Of a DNA stretch of 61,599 nt, positions 24,395-36,494 are shown piece after piece (within the stretch, counting starts at the first letter, position 1; the number at the start of each line of letters is the position of its first letter). Location: positions 21,804,157 through 21,865,755 of the forward strand of contig JBOZIK010000001.1 in the NCBI GenBank assembly GCA_051453625.1. Reading direction: 5' to 3'. The stretch comes from Welwitschia mirabilis (taxonomy: Eukaryota; Gnetophyta; Gnetopsida; Welwitschiales). The translations under genes and the position numbers were made by a program. Below the pieces are notes generated by a model that saw nothing but the letters and a program-made list of their open reading frames with translations, searched no databases and was not told the DNA's origin.

Positions 24395-24790
24395 NNNNNN
24401 NNNNNNNNNNNNNNNNNNNNNNNNNNNNNNNNNNNNNNNNNNNNNNNNNNNNNNNNNNNNNNNNNNNNNNNNNNNNNNNNNNNNNNNNNNNNNNNNNNNN
24501 NNNNNNNNNNNNNNNNNNNNNNNNNNNNNNNNNNNNNNNNNNNNNNNNNNNNNNNNNNNNNNNNNNNNNNNNNNNNNNNNNNNNNNNNNNNNNNNNNNNN
24601 NNNNNNNNNNNNNNNNNNNNNNNNNNNNNNNNNNNNNNNNNNNNNNNNNNNNNNNNNNNNNNNNNNNNNNNNNNNNNNNNNNNNNNNNNNNNNNNNNNNN
24701 NNNNNNNNNNNNNNNNNNNNNNNNNNNNNNNNNNNNNNNNNNNNNNNNNNNNNNNNNNNNNNNNNNNNNNNNNNNNNNNNNNNNNNNNNN
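24395..24790. other. Assembly gap (396 N)
   Basis: Run of N. Confidence 0.99.
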
Positions 24791-24965
24791 ACATTATTAA
24801 GATGTTATTTAACATATTTTAAATATTTTTATTATTATTGAAAGGAAAAAAAGACTTTTTGCTTTATTTAGATATTAAATATTTTTATTATTATTTTAAA
24901 TATTTAACATTTTAAATATTTTTATTATTATTAAAAGGAATCTAGATTTTTATTATTATAATCTT
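24791..24965. repeat. AT-rich tandem-like repeat
   Basis: Three copies of a unit like TTAAATATTTTTATTATTATT, about 50 bases apart. This is low-complexity sequence next to a gap, so the local assembly may be unreliable. Confidence 0.6.
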
Positions 24966-25045
24966 GAATATATAAATGTTCTGGTATGCTTGCTTTCTTT
25001 TTATGATTGTTTCTATAAAATGAACAAAATGATAATTAAAATTAT

Positions 25046-25145
25046 NNNNNNNNNNNNNNNNNNNNNNNNNNNNNNNNNNNNNNNNNNNNNNNNNNNNNNN
25101 NNNNNNNNNNNNNNNNNNNNNNNNNNNNNNNNNNNNNNNNNNNNN
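25046..25145. other. Assembly gap (100 N) flanked by near-identical 27-base ends
   Basis: 25019-25045 and 25146-25172 differ at one base. This probably is a contig overlap left unmerged, as at 13784. Confidence 0.85.
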
Positions 25146-25172
25146 AATGAACCAAATGATAATTAAAATTAT

Positions 25173-26972
25173 TATAACTAGGTAAATAATCCATTAAATA
25201 TCCACATTAGTTAGAATTATTTGCATGCATTTGTATAATGTATTCATCAAATAGGACTAACTCAAAATAATTCTAATAACATTCATTTGTACACTTGGAT
25301 TTCATCACCAAGGTGGGTTGCATTATATTTTTTTTATAATACACTTTTGGAAGTGTATTTAATTACCACTCTCCTCCCTACTTATGTATGAACTTACTCC
25401 AACTCAATATCTTGAGCCCTTGGCATTGATCGATCATGTTAACCATTCAGAGATGCTTCAAGGAAGTAAGGGTCATTTGTAAGGATGCATCCATCTTATT
25501 TACTACTTGTCACATCTATTGCAAGTATATTGAGGTGAAGTGAAAGCCTATGAAGTTGAGCATAGCCATGTTTTTATAGTTTATAACCTGAAGTAGAACC
25601 AACTCATGTCTAAAGGATGGCTAAATATCAAGTTGGAATGCCATTAATTAGAGTTACAACCTCCTATTATATTATTTAGGTATTAACCTTAAAACTTATC
25701 CATGTATGTTGTCAATAAGTTTACATCTTCCCAACTATTTATAAGATATCTTTTATGTGATAAAAGACTAGGAATAAATGGAGAACACAAACTTATGACA
25801 TTACTATTATTTTTAAATTAAAATAATTAATAAATTAATTATAGATAAATATATAATATCATTATGATTTGTCTTTCTTAGAATATAGAAATTCTAAATA
25901 AGGAGTAAGTAGAATTTGATCTTAAGTTTCGTTGTATCTATTAGGTAATAATATTAAAGAAGGAAGAAAGAGAAAAGGGGAAAAGCAAAAAAAATAGTGC
26001 ATAATTAGGATAAGAGAAGAGTGGGTGTCACATCTTGAGTAGATGTAACACCTTTAATTATGTCATTTATATTGTGTTATTACTATTGTTAGGATGAGAG
26101 ATCTTGCTAATTATTACTTTAATTGTTTTGAGAGAAGGAGGCTTATTTTTGTTGAGAATCTTTAGAAGGTTGTTTTTATTTTGTTACATGTTTCTTAGTT
26201 CTAAGAGTAGTCCATGTTGCTTAAAGAATTTCTAACTGATCTTTTGGATTTATTAAAGCATGCAAGAATAGGTTTTAGGAATGTTTTAGATAAGTTAGTT
26301 TTTCTCTGATCCTATAAGTCATAGAGGTTTCTAGGTCTACGCAAAGGGTTCTATCAAAAGATCAAACTATTGTGCTTGTAAAAACTAGTAACGCTGGTTA
26401 AAATAGGTAGTAGTATTGGTTGGAATGCAATTTATAAACTCCATAAATTTATAGAACTTCACAGATACCTTACATATTAATTAACATGTCAAGGTCATAG
26501 CAAATTTTAACAAAAATAAAGAATGTGATCAAAATAAAATCTAAATATTAATATAATTATGAAATTTTTAAAAATATTTTAATGTTTTGTAGTGCAAAAA
26601 ATTCACGAAACTTAAACGCAAAAAAAAATGCAAAAAATAATAGGAAGCATGTAACATTAGTTTAAAATTTTAGTTTTTAAGTTTTTTACTCCTTAAGGTG
26701 GCCTACAAATAAAACATTAGAACTGCAAAACAAAGCATATTAGACTAAAATAAAAAATAGACTTAAAAATAAACTAGATCAATTTTGGCTTCATTGGAGT
26801 GCCTAGTACAACCATTAGAAGGAAAACTATATAAATACACAAAAGAAAAGAAAAACAAACTAGTTTGGGTATCACTAAAAAGAATCAGTACCCACCACTA
26901 GAAAAATAAAAACTATTTAAAACTTTATAAAAAATTAAAGTAGTACTCCTCTTAGCTATTATTGTATCATTA
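25173..26972 (-). other. Leader and unassigned part of element C
   Basis: The part next to 26973 is the leader of element C on the - strand, resembling 15582-15894 in reverse. The rest shows no gene. Confidence 0.4.
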
Positions 26973-26990
26973 TCTCCTACTATGCCACCA
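26973..26990 (-). promoter_or_regulatory. Primer-binding site of element C, tRNA-Asp type
   Basis: On the - strand TGGTGGCATAGTAGGAGA, followed by TAATGATAC as in the 15563 site. It matches the tRNA-Asp complement at 11 of 18, with changes beyond simple deamination. It directly follows the end of a family D LTR. Confidence 0.65.
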
Positions 26991-28165
26991 AAATATATTC
27001 ATTATTTTATAATTATTGGACCTATCTAAATTTACACTCAGAATCATTCTTTCCTCAAGGATATCATCGGTATTAGTCTATAAGTTTTGCACTACTTAAA
27101 ATTATTACAAGTTATAAAATTTAATAAAAGAAAGAAGAGGAGAACAAGAAGTTGATGAATGTGGTTTAAAAATTTGACTTGATAGAGAAGAGAAGTAAGC
27201 TAACTTTAAGGCATCACCAACTCATTCCTAGTAATCATTCACTTCAAAGCTATCCAATACTTCTCCTATCACACACTTAAAACCATTAAGTGTTATGGCT
27301 TAGATCATGATGACATAATCTCATTTACCATATGAGTAATGGTGAACTTAATTACCACTTATTCTTCTAAGCCTAAAAATAATAATTAAAGGTAAGGCCT
27401 CTAGTAATTAAAATTTATGAAACTAAAAGACTTAGATTAAGTGTTGAAAGAGCTCACTAAAATAAAAGGAAGCTTAATGGTTAAGTTGCTATCTGAACAT
27501 TTCAAATATAAAGTGACTCATGATTTGAAATAGAAGGTAAATAACTTTATATATTAGAGAAAAAAGTACTTTACAATAATGGTAGAAAGATGATGGTGAA
27601 ACTCCTCAAGCAATCCTTGAAAACTATCTCACTTCCGAAAGAGTTTTTTAGAATGCCATCATCACTTATGTTCTAAGGTTCTATAATTCTCAAAGTTAAA
27701 GATAATATAATAAATGGTTCAAGACCATTTTATATGGAGAGGTAGGGGTAAGGAGTGGTTAAAAGCTTTTGGCTTTTAGTATTAGATGGACTGTCTTAAT
27801 TATAATGTTCTATAATTCATGTATGATTTTAACTCTTATAAAATGAAACATTGCTTTTTTAGATTATTATGTAAACTATCTTGATACTTGAAAAGATAAT
27901 TTATGTCTTATTCTTGTGACATATTTAAAACTTCAAATATTTTATGAAAATGATAATTTCACAAATCACTGAACGAGGCAGTGGAATGATCAAAATCAAA
28001 TATAATTAGTCTATCAAATAAAGCATAGATCACTAAATGAGGTATTGGAAATAATAATTCACAAATTACTAAATAAGGTAGTGGAAAGATAAAAGAACAA
28101 ATCAGCAAATGTGGTAGTGGGAATGATAGTCCACAGATCACCAAATGAGGAAGTGGAATAATGAG
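26991..28165 (-). repeat. LTR, family D, 5' LTR of element C
   Basis: Aligns closely with 15895-16700 (same orientation), for example around GACATAATCTCATTTACCAT near 27310. A TATA-like ATATAAAATGG lies near 27730 on the - strand. The U3 side carries a tandem array (27955-28165). The outer end was not found, since the TGTTAACATG start seen in other copies is missing, so the upper limit is provisional. Confidence 0.75.
27955..28165 (-). repeat. Tandem array in U3 of element C 5' LTR
   Basis: About five decayed copies of a unit like CACAAATCACTAAATGAGGTA then GTGGAAT, 35-65 bases apart. It lies upstream of the TATA box on the - strand, where enhancer-like arrays are common in plant LTRs. Confidence 0.65.
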
Positions 28166-29749
28166 AATAAAATATAATCATCTTATCTCATTTCTATTTC
28201 CATGAGTATCCATTACTTAAAACTTTTAGATACCTTATCATTATCTTATTTTAATTTATCTTGTTTCTTATGGTTCTTCCTTCCTTGATCCTTCCCATCT
28301 CTAGTCCATACTGGGGATTGTAATGATTTAAAGTTCTTACTCTATATGATTCTGTATTAAAGAAGTAATAAACCAAAGCATAGTAAAAGCTAATTTATCT
28401 TTCCAAGGAATGCATATGAAAATGAAATAGTTATTATCTGTCTTATCCTTAAAAAATATTAATTAAAGTGATTTGTCCTTCATTATAACTTGTAATCTTG
28501 TTATGTATTTTGGTTAGTTTTTTATTTACAAACATTTGTAGTCATTTATCTGTAATAGACTTGTAAACATTATATCTTTAAGATATCAAATTCTTCTATT
28601 TCTTAAACTTGTAGTTTTTGTTCTAATTTAAAAAGGCTTATAGTTGTAGATTTACTTAAATCTTTAGATCAATAAGTTTTAGCTAGTATATATTGTTTTT
28701 CTATTTATACCTTTCTTATAGAACTCAACCTTTAGATGTTCATCATTCTATTTAGAGTTTTTGGGTTAAAAATGTGGAGTTTACATTTTGGTATCATAGT
28801 AACATTCAAATATTTTTGGTGAAACGTGTGAATTTTATATTTTGGTATCATAACATAACTTTTGTCTTATCATGATAACTTATAATTAATACATAGTCTT
28901 GGTGGTATATGTTAAGGATTTTGCATTTTGATATTAGAGAAAGATTTAAATTTTTTAGGCTATAGAAACATGGACCTTATAAAAATAACATTAGGCATAG
29001 AGGGAATTATGACTTCATGCCATAATAAAGATATTCAGTTGGATCTCGATGAGTTGTAATAACTCTTGGCAAATTAACACCCTTTAAGCATAGTATTAAA
29101 AATAAAATCCTCATTTTATTTTCATTTATAATACCAAATGCTTTACTTCAAATGATGAAAAATTCTCTAAAATCACTTCTATTAGTATTATTCTGATTTT
29201 AGAATCAATTCAAAAATTAGGTGGTATTTGATTATTACAGATTTCTTATTAGAATTCAATAGATTTTGGAATAATTAGTTTACTCATCGTTATAAATTTT
29301 AATTGGGAAATCTTTTATTAAATTTAATTGATCCTCATTTTTTATGATCTATGTAGAAAATCAAAAATCATTAAAACTTTTTGCATCAAAATATTTCAAT
29401 ATTTTTAATCTTATTTCTATTGGTAATGAATTTAATGCTATTCTTCATGAATATGAAAAAAAAAAGTGGAGGGGAGGGGGAAGGGCGATAAAAATTTTTA
29501 TTTTCTAAAAAAATAATTTTTAGAATATATATAAATAATTTAGTTTGATGAAAATTTCAATGAAAAATTATACATATACCTAGAGTAATAGAAAATATTG
29601 TTTTAATTTAATTAAAAAGCTAGGCAAATTCCTTATGAATGTTTCTTGGCTTTCAACTATTATGGACTTTTGAACTAAAAATGTTACTTATATTGGTTCA
29701 AATCATTAACTAGTTTTTATTTAAAATCATATTAATTAAAATTAATATT
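28166..29749. other. Unassigned; three PBS-like motifs
   Basis: No gene seen. TGGTATCATAGT (28789), TGGTATCATAAC (28853) and TGATATTAGAGA (28929) each resemble TGGTATCAGAGC, the initiator-Met primer site, and each follows a TTTT-ending stretch. This may be a triplicated LTR end, or chance. A purine run with a G-rich core lies at 29459-29488. Confidence 0.35.
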
Positions 29750-31307
29750 AATTTCTTAGATGGATAAATGATTTATTTCAATGCCTCAATTAGAAGAAAA
29801 GGATTCAAGAGTGATGGAAGATTGAAGTTAAGGCTAACATTAAGGAATACATTACATCATGGTATAGCTTTCATATTTTAAATTTTAAAAATCCAAAGAA
29901 TAACTTAATTTGGTAAATTTAGCAACATCAAAAAGAAATCTAGAAATATGGGTGGGTGAATGATTGAGATAATAAATAAATGAAATTGCTTTAGGGTTTT
30001 TATCTTTTTAGATGCATGGAAGTTATATTATTAATTCTAAGTGGTAAACTTTAGTTAACTAGAGAAGGTAACACAAGTTACATATTTGTTTTTCACATGT
30101 ATGCTATAAAGTAGGAAAAACTCTAATATAATTCCTTATCTTAAATATTAAAAAAAATTTATTTTTTTATGATATTAGTAATATGGAGAAAATTACTATA
30201 TAATATTACAAAAATTTATTAATTAACATAAAAAATAACATTAATAACATTTTTCTCTTCTAAAGAGATATTTGAAAGATGTCATATTGTAGTTTCTTGA
30301 AAACTGATCTTCTATGGAATAGAGCAAAGAAGACCTTTTTACAATAAAACCTAATAAGTCTCTAGGTTTATACAATTTTCCTACTAATTTTCTTCAAGAC
30401 TATTGAAATATTATTAAGGATGATATTCTTAGCTACCTCTCTATAGTTTTGAAATTCAAGATTAAGGTATATTTCTTCTATTTTTGAACAACTTTAACTT
30501 CAAAGAAAATAGACATTGATAGCATATTAGATTTTAGTCTAATAACCATATGTAATGTTATTTATAAAATAATATCAATAATTATTACAAAAAGATCCAA
30601 AATCATTCTTCTAATTTTGATTTCATATTTATAAGAAGGATTTATAAAGGAATTACATATAGTAGATAAAGTAATTTTGATTCATGAGATATTCCACTCT
30701 ATTAATAGATAGAAAATGCCTAATGTGGCACTCAAATTTTGATATAGTCAATCATATAATAAAGTTAATTAGTATCTTGTTAAAGTAGTAACTAAACAAT
30801 TTACTTTCTCTAAATAATAATAAAAATTATTAAAAGATTTGTATACTACTTTCTATTTTTCTATTATATTAAATACTAAGTTGTATGAATACTTTAATAG
30901 CAAAGACATCATTCAACAAGAAGATATCTTATCACTAGTTTCCCTAATTTTTATTATGAAAGTTTTAGAATCAATAATGAATAAGGCTAAAGGAGATAAC
31001 TCTTTAACAAACATTAAAGTTTTAGAAGCTTTTCCTTAATTTAAATAATATCCAATATATAGATGATATTTCTATATGTTATATAGGAGAAATAAAGAAT
31101 TTTAAAATTATTTAACATATTTTAAATAATTATAAATATTTAGATTTAAATATTAATCTTAAAAATTATGGCATATATGTTTAATATGGATTAGAGATAG
31201 ATTTAGAAATAAAAAGAATTCTAAAAATACAAGAAACTCTAAATTGTAAAATTAACAACATACCTAGAAAATATTTTGGCATTTCTCTTCTTACAAAAAA
31301 AATTATG
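29750..31307 (+). pseudogene. LINE ORF2 remnant, 5' part (reverse transcriptase)
   Basis: Non-LTR reverse transcriptase, heavily broken but in canonical order. NKSLGLYNFPTNF is near 30345-30385 (finger motif 'KSPGPDGF'). ITICNVIYKIISIIITKR is near 30540-30600 ('PISLCNVIYKIISKILANR'). A segment reading EDILSLVSLIFIMKVLESI near 30920-30980 matches 'GDPLSPxLFILxxEVLS'. YIDDIS is near 31058 (catalytic YxDD with both Asp kept), then IPRKYFGIS near 31260-31290 ('LPxxYLGLPL'). An endonuclease is not readable upstream. The frame runs to the LTR at 31308 and resumes at 42281, so the two parts are one gene split by an insertion. Confidence 0.85.
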
Positions 31308-33814
31308 TTATGCACCAACATAATCCCTGGTACCGAAGGGACCCCTTTGCCTTTCAACGCATATTCTTTCTTCTGTATCCCTTTTCTCTCCTATCTTTAC
31401 CCCATTATCCTTTCCACTCTTCTCCTCTCTTTCCATTCTTCCCTTTCTTCTTTATGTTGCCTTTTTCGTTTTCCCATGTTACTTATTTTCTCTCATCTTA
31501 TTTCTTCTTCTCCTTCATCTTTCCTCTCTTTCACTATTATCTTATCTTTTCTACTTCCTCTTCTCTTATTTTCTTTCCTTTTCCCTTCCTTTCTATCCTC
31601 TTCCCTTTTTCCTATTCCCTCTTCCTTTCTTCTTCCTATCCCATCTTCCTAGCCTCATTCCTGCTCCCTCCAACTCATTAACTAACTAAAATTTAATGTC
31701 TAAGGAATGGAATTCTACTTAATTTCATGCTTTGGGAATGGAATCTAGTACTCTTTCATAACTTGTGTGAAATAGAAGTTCTCCTTCCTTAGATATGGGA
31801 TCGCTTTAACTCTCAACATCTTCCTTATCCTTAGAACCTCTCCAAGCCTAGTTTTTTAGTCTTCCTTATTCTTTACTCCACCTCGATAGCTAAGGAACAT
31901 CATTCCAGTAGTTCCATTCCCATTGTCATCCTTATTCATTCCCTTTGTCTTTTTTCTTCTTCTTCTTCTTATCTCTTTTTCCCTCCTTCTCTACCTTTCT
32001 ACCTCTCTCCCTTACCACTTTTCCATTCTAACACCCTCCTTAATCTACTTCCCCCACCACCATACCTTCACTTATCTATATTCCACATTGAAGGTATGGA
32101 ATTTAAGGGAATTCTATGATCAAGTTATGTGATGTAGTCCCCTTCCATTTCCAAGACATAAAAATCCCCTCTTCCATGCCTAGATTCAAAGTCAAGTAGC
32201 TCATTATCCCTTGTTCTAGCTCTTAAAACCCTTAAAAATCAATTACTTTGTTCTTACATCATTTTGTATCTCCTTGATAGTTATGAAACCCTTATTTACT
32301 AGTTCCCCTCTAGATTCTCATCAATGCAAATCCATCATCATCTCAACATCCACCTTTAAGGCCCTAGCTATCATGATCCACTAACTTAGGGTTTAAAAGA
32401 GTTCTAAGGTTACATCAAATCCTTAGAATGTATAAAAGTTAAGTAAATCTATCCTTAATATTACACCAAAGGATAAGTACTACCTTGATGCCTAGAAAAG
32501 AAATAACTATTCTTGTGGAATGACCCTTTCTAGCACCATCAGGGACCTTTTGATGATTGTCATCATATTGATTACTCTGATTACATCGATCACTATCATT
32601 ATGTTGAACATTATAACCATGATCACTATGATCATCTTCACCATCATGATCCAATTAATGAAGATAGCCTACTAATGAAATCAATTACATTTACTAATAA
32701 TCGATGATGATGATAATGTTAAGTATCTTATTCAATAGTTGTCCATGTCAATTCATTAAAGTTGTAGTTGACCTAAATCTATCTATGAAGACACACATGT
32801 GCTAATGTTACTCCACTCTTTTCCTATTATTTTACATTGATCCCTCTTCTTTTCTTCAAGTTTAATGTACCAATCTCTCTATTTCTTTTTTATTCATAAG
32901 TCCTTACATAAAGAATACTTTCTACATTCTCTCTTAGTTCTGACATTCCTTATAACCCACTAATCTCTTTGTCAACTGAAGGTACTCCTATTCCTTCATT
33001 TACTTCCCAAATAATAAACCTAATCTTTGTATCAATTTCAACTCTAGATCCATATATAAACATATCTTCTCTAGTAGTTAAAGATACTAGATGATACATC
33101 TAATGATTCCCTTCTCTACTTGTATTTCTCTAGTTACTTATAGTTTACTATTATATCTTCTCATGTTATTTATAGCTCCTTCTCCTCCTCCCTCATCAGT
33201 AAAATACTATATAATCATCTTCTAACTATGAGAAGAGAAAGAGTGTTTTTACATTTTGTGATAATTTCTATAATAAAGTACAGTTGTATTTTTCACATAT
33301 TATGACTTACATTAACTAAGTATCTCAATAATAGTGAATAGAGGATTTGATTTTAGGTAATCCATTTCCATGATGGATAACTCTTCTCGCTTGAAGAAAG
33401 ACCACCCCTTAGTTAAATCTTTTCTCCTTATCGAAGCCTCATCCTAGATCACCTACTTAGCCTAGGAAGAAGACCTATTAGAACCCTTCAATCCTATAGC
33501 TAAGACCTATCTCACCTTCTTCTAGCATAGGAAGACCTTGAGGTAACCAAGTGGATATACCCTTTTCAAGGGAATCCCCTCTTCTTTCTACCCTTAATCT
33601 TTTTTATTTTTCATTTTTTTTGTTTTATGTACATTTGTTTCACGATGATACCTACTAGACATTGTTCATCTCTCTAATCCTATTCCTCAATTACTCTGTA
33701 CCTTAAGGAAAATAATTTAGGGGTACCTACTTTCCAACCACCCTCTAAAACAAGTTGAAAACCTTACTCTCAAAAGTAGGCATTATTGTTTATTCGAATC
33801 CTAGTAAATAGAAT
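31308..33814 (+). repeat. 5' LTR of the 11 kb element inside the LINE (family F)
   Basis: Pairs with 39860-42273 over its full length in the same order: a TATGCACCAACAT start, a C/T-rich tract, 'TTCCATG...GGAATGG' modules, an ATCAT-rich stretch (32520-32660), a TATA box TATATAAT at 33208-33215, and an end block near CTCTAAAACAAG. A third copy lies on the - strand at 56440-57818. The pyrimidine tract at 31360-31680 is open in several frames but is not coding. Confidence 0.85.
31360..31680 (+). repeat. Polypyrimidine tract of family F LTR
   Basis: About 300 bases, largely C and T, near the LTR 5' end. The same tract is at 39900-40200, and its purine complement at 56340-57300. Long open frames here come from the base composition and change frame freely between copies. 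Confidence 0.85.
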
Positions 33815-35007
33815 ATGCATTATAATGTCTTCTTTGGCTCATCGCTATCATACATGCTCTAAGATGTGGCTATAGATAAATAAGAAGTTAGTTGAAGAAT
33901 CCTCATTGACTTTTTTCTTCTTCTTTAAAACATCCTCCTTTAAAGATCCCTCTTCTGAATCCTTCCTTTTTGACCTACCACCACCTTCAACCAACAATTC
34001 ATCTTTTCATCTATTGTATTCCACTAATCCCATCACCTTTTTAATTAACCCCTTCATGACCAACCTACCCCCTCTCTATANNNNNNNNNNNNNNNNNNNN
34101 NNNNNNNNNNNNNNNNNNNNNNNNNNNNNNNNNNNNNNNNNNNNNNNNNNNNNNNNNNNNNNNNNNNNNNNNNNNNNNNNNNNNNNNNNNNNNNNNNNNN
34201 NNNNNNNNNNNNNNNNNNNNNNNNNNNNNNNNNNNNNNNNNNNNNNNNNNNNNNNNNNNNNNNNNNNNNNNNNNNNNNNNNNNNNNNNNNNNNNNNNNNN
34301 NNNNNNNNNNNNNNNNNNNNNNNNNNNNNNNNNNNNNNNNNNNNNNNNNNNNNNNNNNNNNNNNNNNNNNNNNNNNNNNNNNNNNNNNNNNNNNNNNNNN
34401 NNNNNNNNNNNNNNNNNNNNNNNNNNNNNNNNNNNNNNNNNNNNNNNNNNNNNNNNNNNNNNNNNNNNNNNNNNNNNNNNNNNNNNNNNNNNNNNNNNNN
34501 NNNNNNNNNNNNNNNNNNNNNNNNNNNNNNNNNNNNNNNNNNNNNNNNNNNNNNNNNNNNNNNNNNNNNNNNNNNNNNNNNNNNNNNNNNNNNNNNNNNN
34601 NNNNNNNNNNNNNNNNNNNNNNNNNNNNNNTAACAACTTTAATCTTCCCATTCTCAACCCATTGCTAAGATAAGTTCTTTCAAGCTTGAATATTTCACAC
34701 TTCCTTAGCTCTAGAATACCACATTAATGCTTTCATTGGGACACTTTTCTTTCTAGAGAATAATCAGAAGGATTTTACTTACTTAGTATTTTATCTCTAT
34801 CTCAAATAAGAAGCTCAACTTGGGAACTTGTGCCTACCTCCCAATTTTATTGGTTCATGGAATGAGCTAATTTATACTTTTCTATTTAATTTATAGGATA
34901 GATAGACCTAGAAATGTTGTAATAATATTTCCTAATCATTCAGAAGAAGCACATGAAGATATTAAGAAGGTTCAGTAGCCACTTATGAGTCATCTATGAT
35001 TTCCTCC
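33815..35007 (+). other. 5' internal region of family F element
   Basis: After the LTR no clear primer site is seen. Pro- and Ser-rich open sequence at 33906-34080 (FDLPPPSTNNSSFHLLY) may be the start of gag or part of the leader. An N run takes most of the rest. 34631-35007 shows nothing recognisable. Confidence 0.35.
34081..34630. other. Assembly gap (550 N)
   Basis: Run of N. Confidence 0.99.
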
Positions 35008-36445
35008 TATTTACATGTAAAAATTAACATTTCAAGTAGTATATTTGATTAACTTGGCATAAGGAAAACTATTAAATTCATTTTTTATCATAAATTTATA
35101 TCTTCTGCTCATTTTATTATATTTTATGTAAATATGATATTTCCCATAACATAAGTATGTTTATTACTTCTTTTAAAAGTACATTGCATAAAATTGAGAA
35201 AATTCCAATAAAAAATGTTAGTGTCATTATCCAAAATCATCAATGCTACTAGTATTCCAAGGAAAAGTTACTTAGAATTCACATTCCTACACTTGTTAAG
35301 GAGTTCATCAAATTACACTTATGGGCTAAGTTAGAAGTTAATCCAAAATAAACCTTAAACCTTGACAACACATGGCAAACGTTTGAAAGAACATTTCATA
35401 GTAACATATTGTAATAATCAGGATAACTATGTGGAACACACATAATATGGCATTTATTGGTAGCGTCATTAGTAGTAAAAAGATATGTCATCACTATTCT
35501 TATATTAGAATATAAAGATTCCTCCTTTAAGGCTACATGCCAAGATTTATAACTTCTTTCTTATGTACTAGTCCATCTAACATGTTATGATGAAGCTCTC
35601 AAAGCCTTTCCTCATCTATAAAAGAGCCTTGAGACCCATCGTAATGGATAATTTGGTTGTAAAATGTGGTGGAAATACTTGGAGCATTAGGATATCATGG
35701 CATTATACTCACCTTTCTTGGGGGTGGATTGTTCTAAGTCTAGTTGAGGAGTCCACATACTTTACTTCTCTTCTTTAATGTAATCTATATCTCATAGTTT
35801 AGTCCAAGAATTTGCTTTTCATTCTTTCATTATTAATGCATATTACTTTGATATTAGCAATCTTTAGGTAAGGCTAATTCCTAAGTAGCTTTCATTCTTT
35901 TATCATTAGTACAGATTAATTTAGTATTGGTAGTCCTTAGGTGAAACTACTTTATTATCAAGTTCTTTCATTATCGAGTAAGTTGTTTGAGGTTACTTCT
36001 ATGATATTGTTGTTGCTATCATTTGATGGGATCTTGTGCATAATTGTTCATACTTTAAATGCTTATGAAGGGATACGGAGAATCAAAGGGACTAAATAAC
36101 TTACTAACACTAATGTGATGGATAAGATTATGCCTCAACTCCTAAGCCTTGATGACTTGATGATTCTAGTAGTGTCTCAAGCACATAGAAATCATTAGAG
36201 TGAAGGTGAAGCATTGGACAAATCAGTAAGGTGTTTGAGGCACTTCCATTTCCTTACAATGTCGATCAAGGATTACTTTAAATCTTAACTTCTGATTTTC
36301 TTTTATTTTAGTTTTATTATAAGTTAGAATTAATTATATTTTTCTTGTCAAGTTACTTCATGTATATCCCTATGGAAGAATGATACTAGATTCTTACCTA
36401 GTTTAAATCTGATTTACTATACTCATACAAATACCTCCCTATGTA
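35008..36445 (+). repeat. LTR, family D, + arm of inverted pair
   Basis: Starts TATTTACATGTAAAAATTAA (TG decayed to TA). The TATA box is CTATAAAAGAGCC near 35616. A conserved GATAAGATTATGCC is near 36120, with the end block CCCTATGGAAGAATGATAC near 36380. It is followed after about 50 bases by the opposite arm. No primer site separates them. Confidence 0.8.
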
Positions 36446-36494
36446 GCATAAGCCTTTTGCCTTCCAAGTCATGGTCATGTACAAGGTAGTTGTT

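Noticed and set aside
31305-31681. Two overlapping 115-123 codon frames rich in Ser, Phe, Leu and Pro
   Set aside because: They lie in the pyrimidine tract of an LTR. The second LTR copy does not keep the frames, and the composition alone explains the lack of stops.
32439-32654. Asp/His-rich 71-codon frame on the - strand
   Set aside because: It is a translation of the ATCAT-rich LTR block. No conservation with the matching block at 40985-41150.
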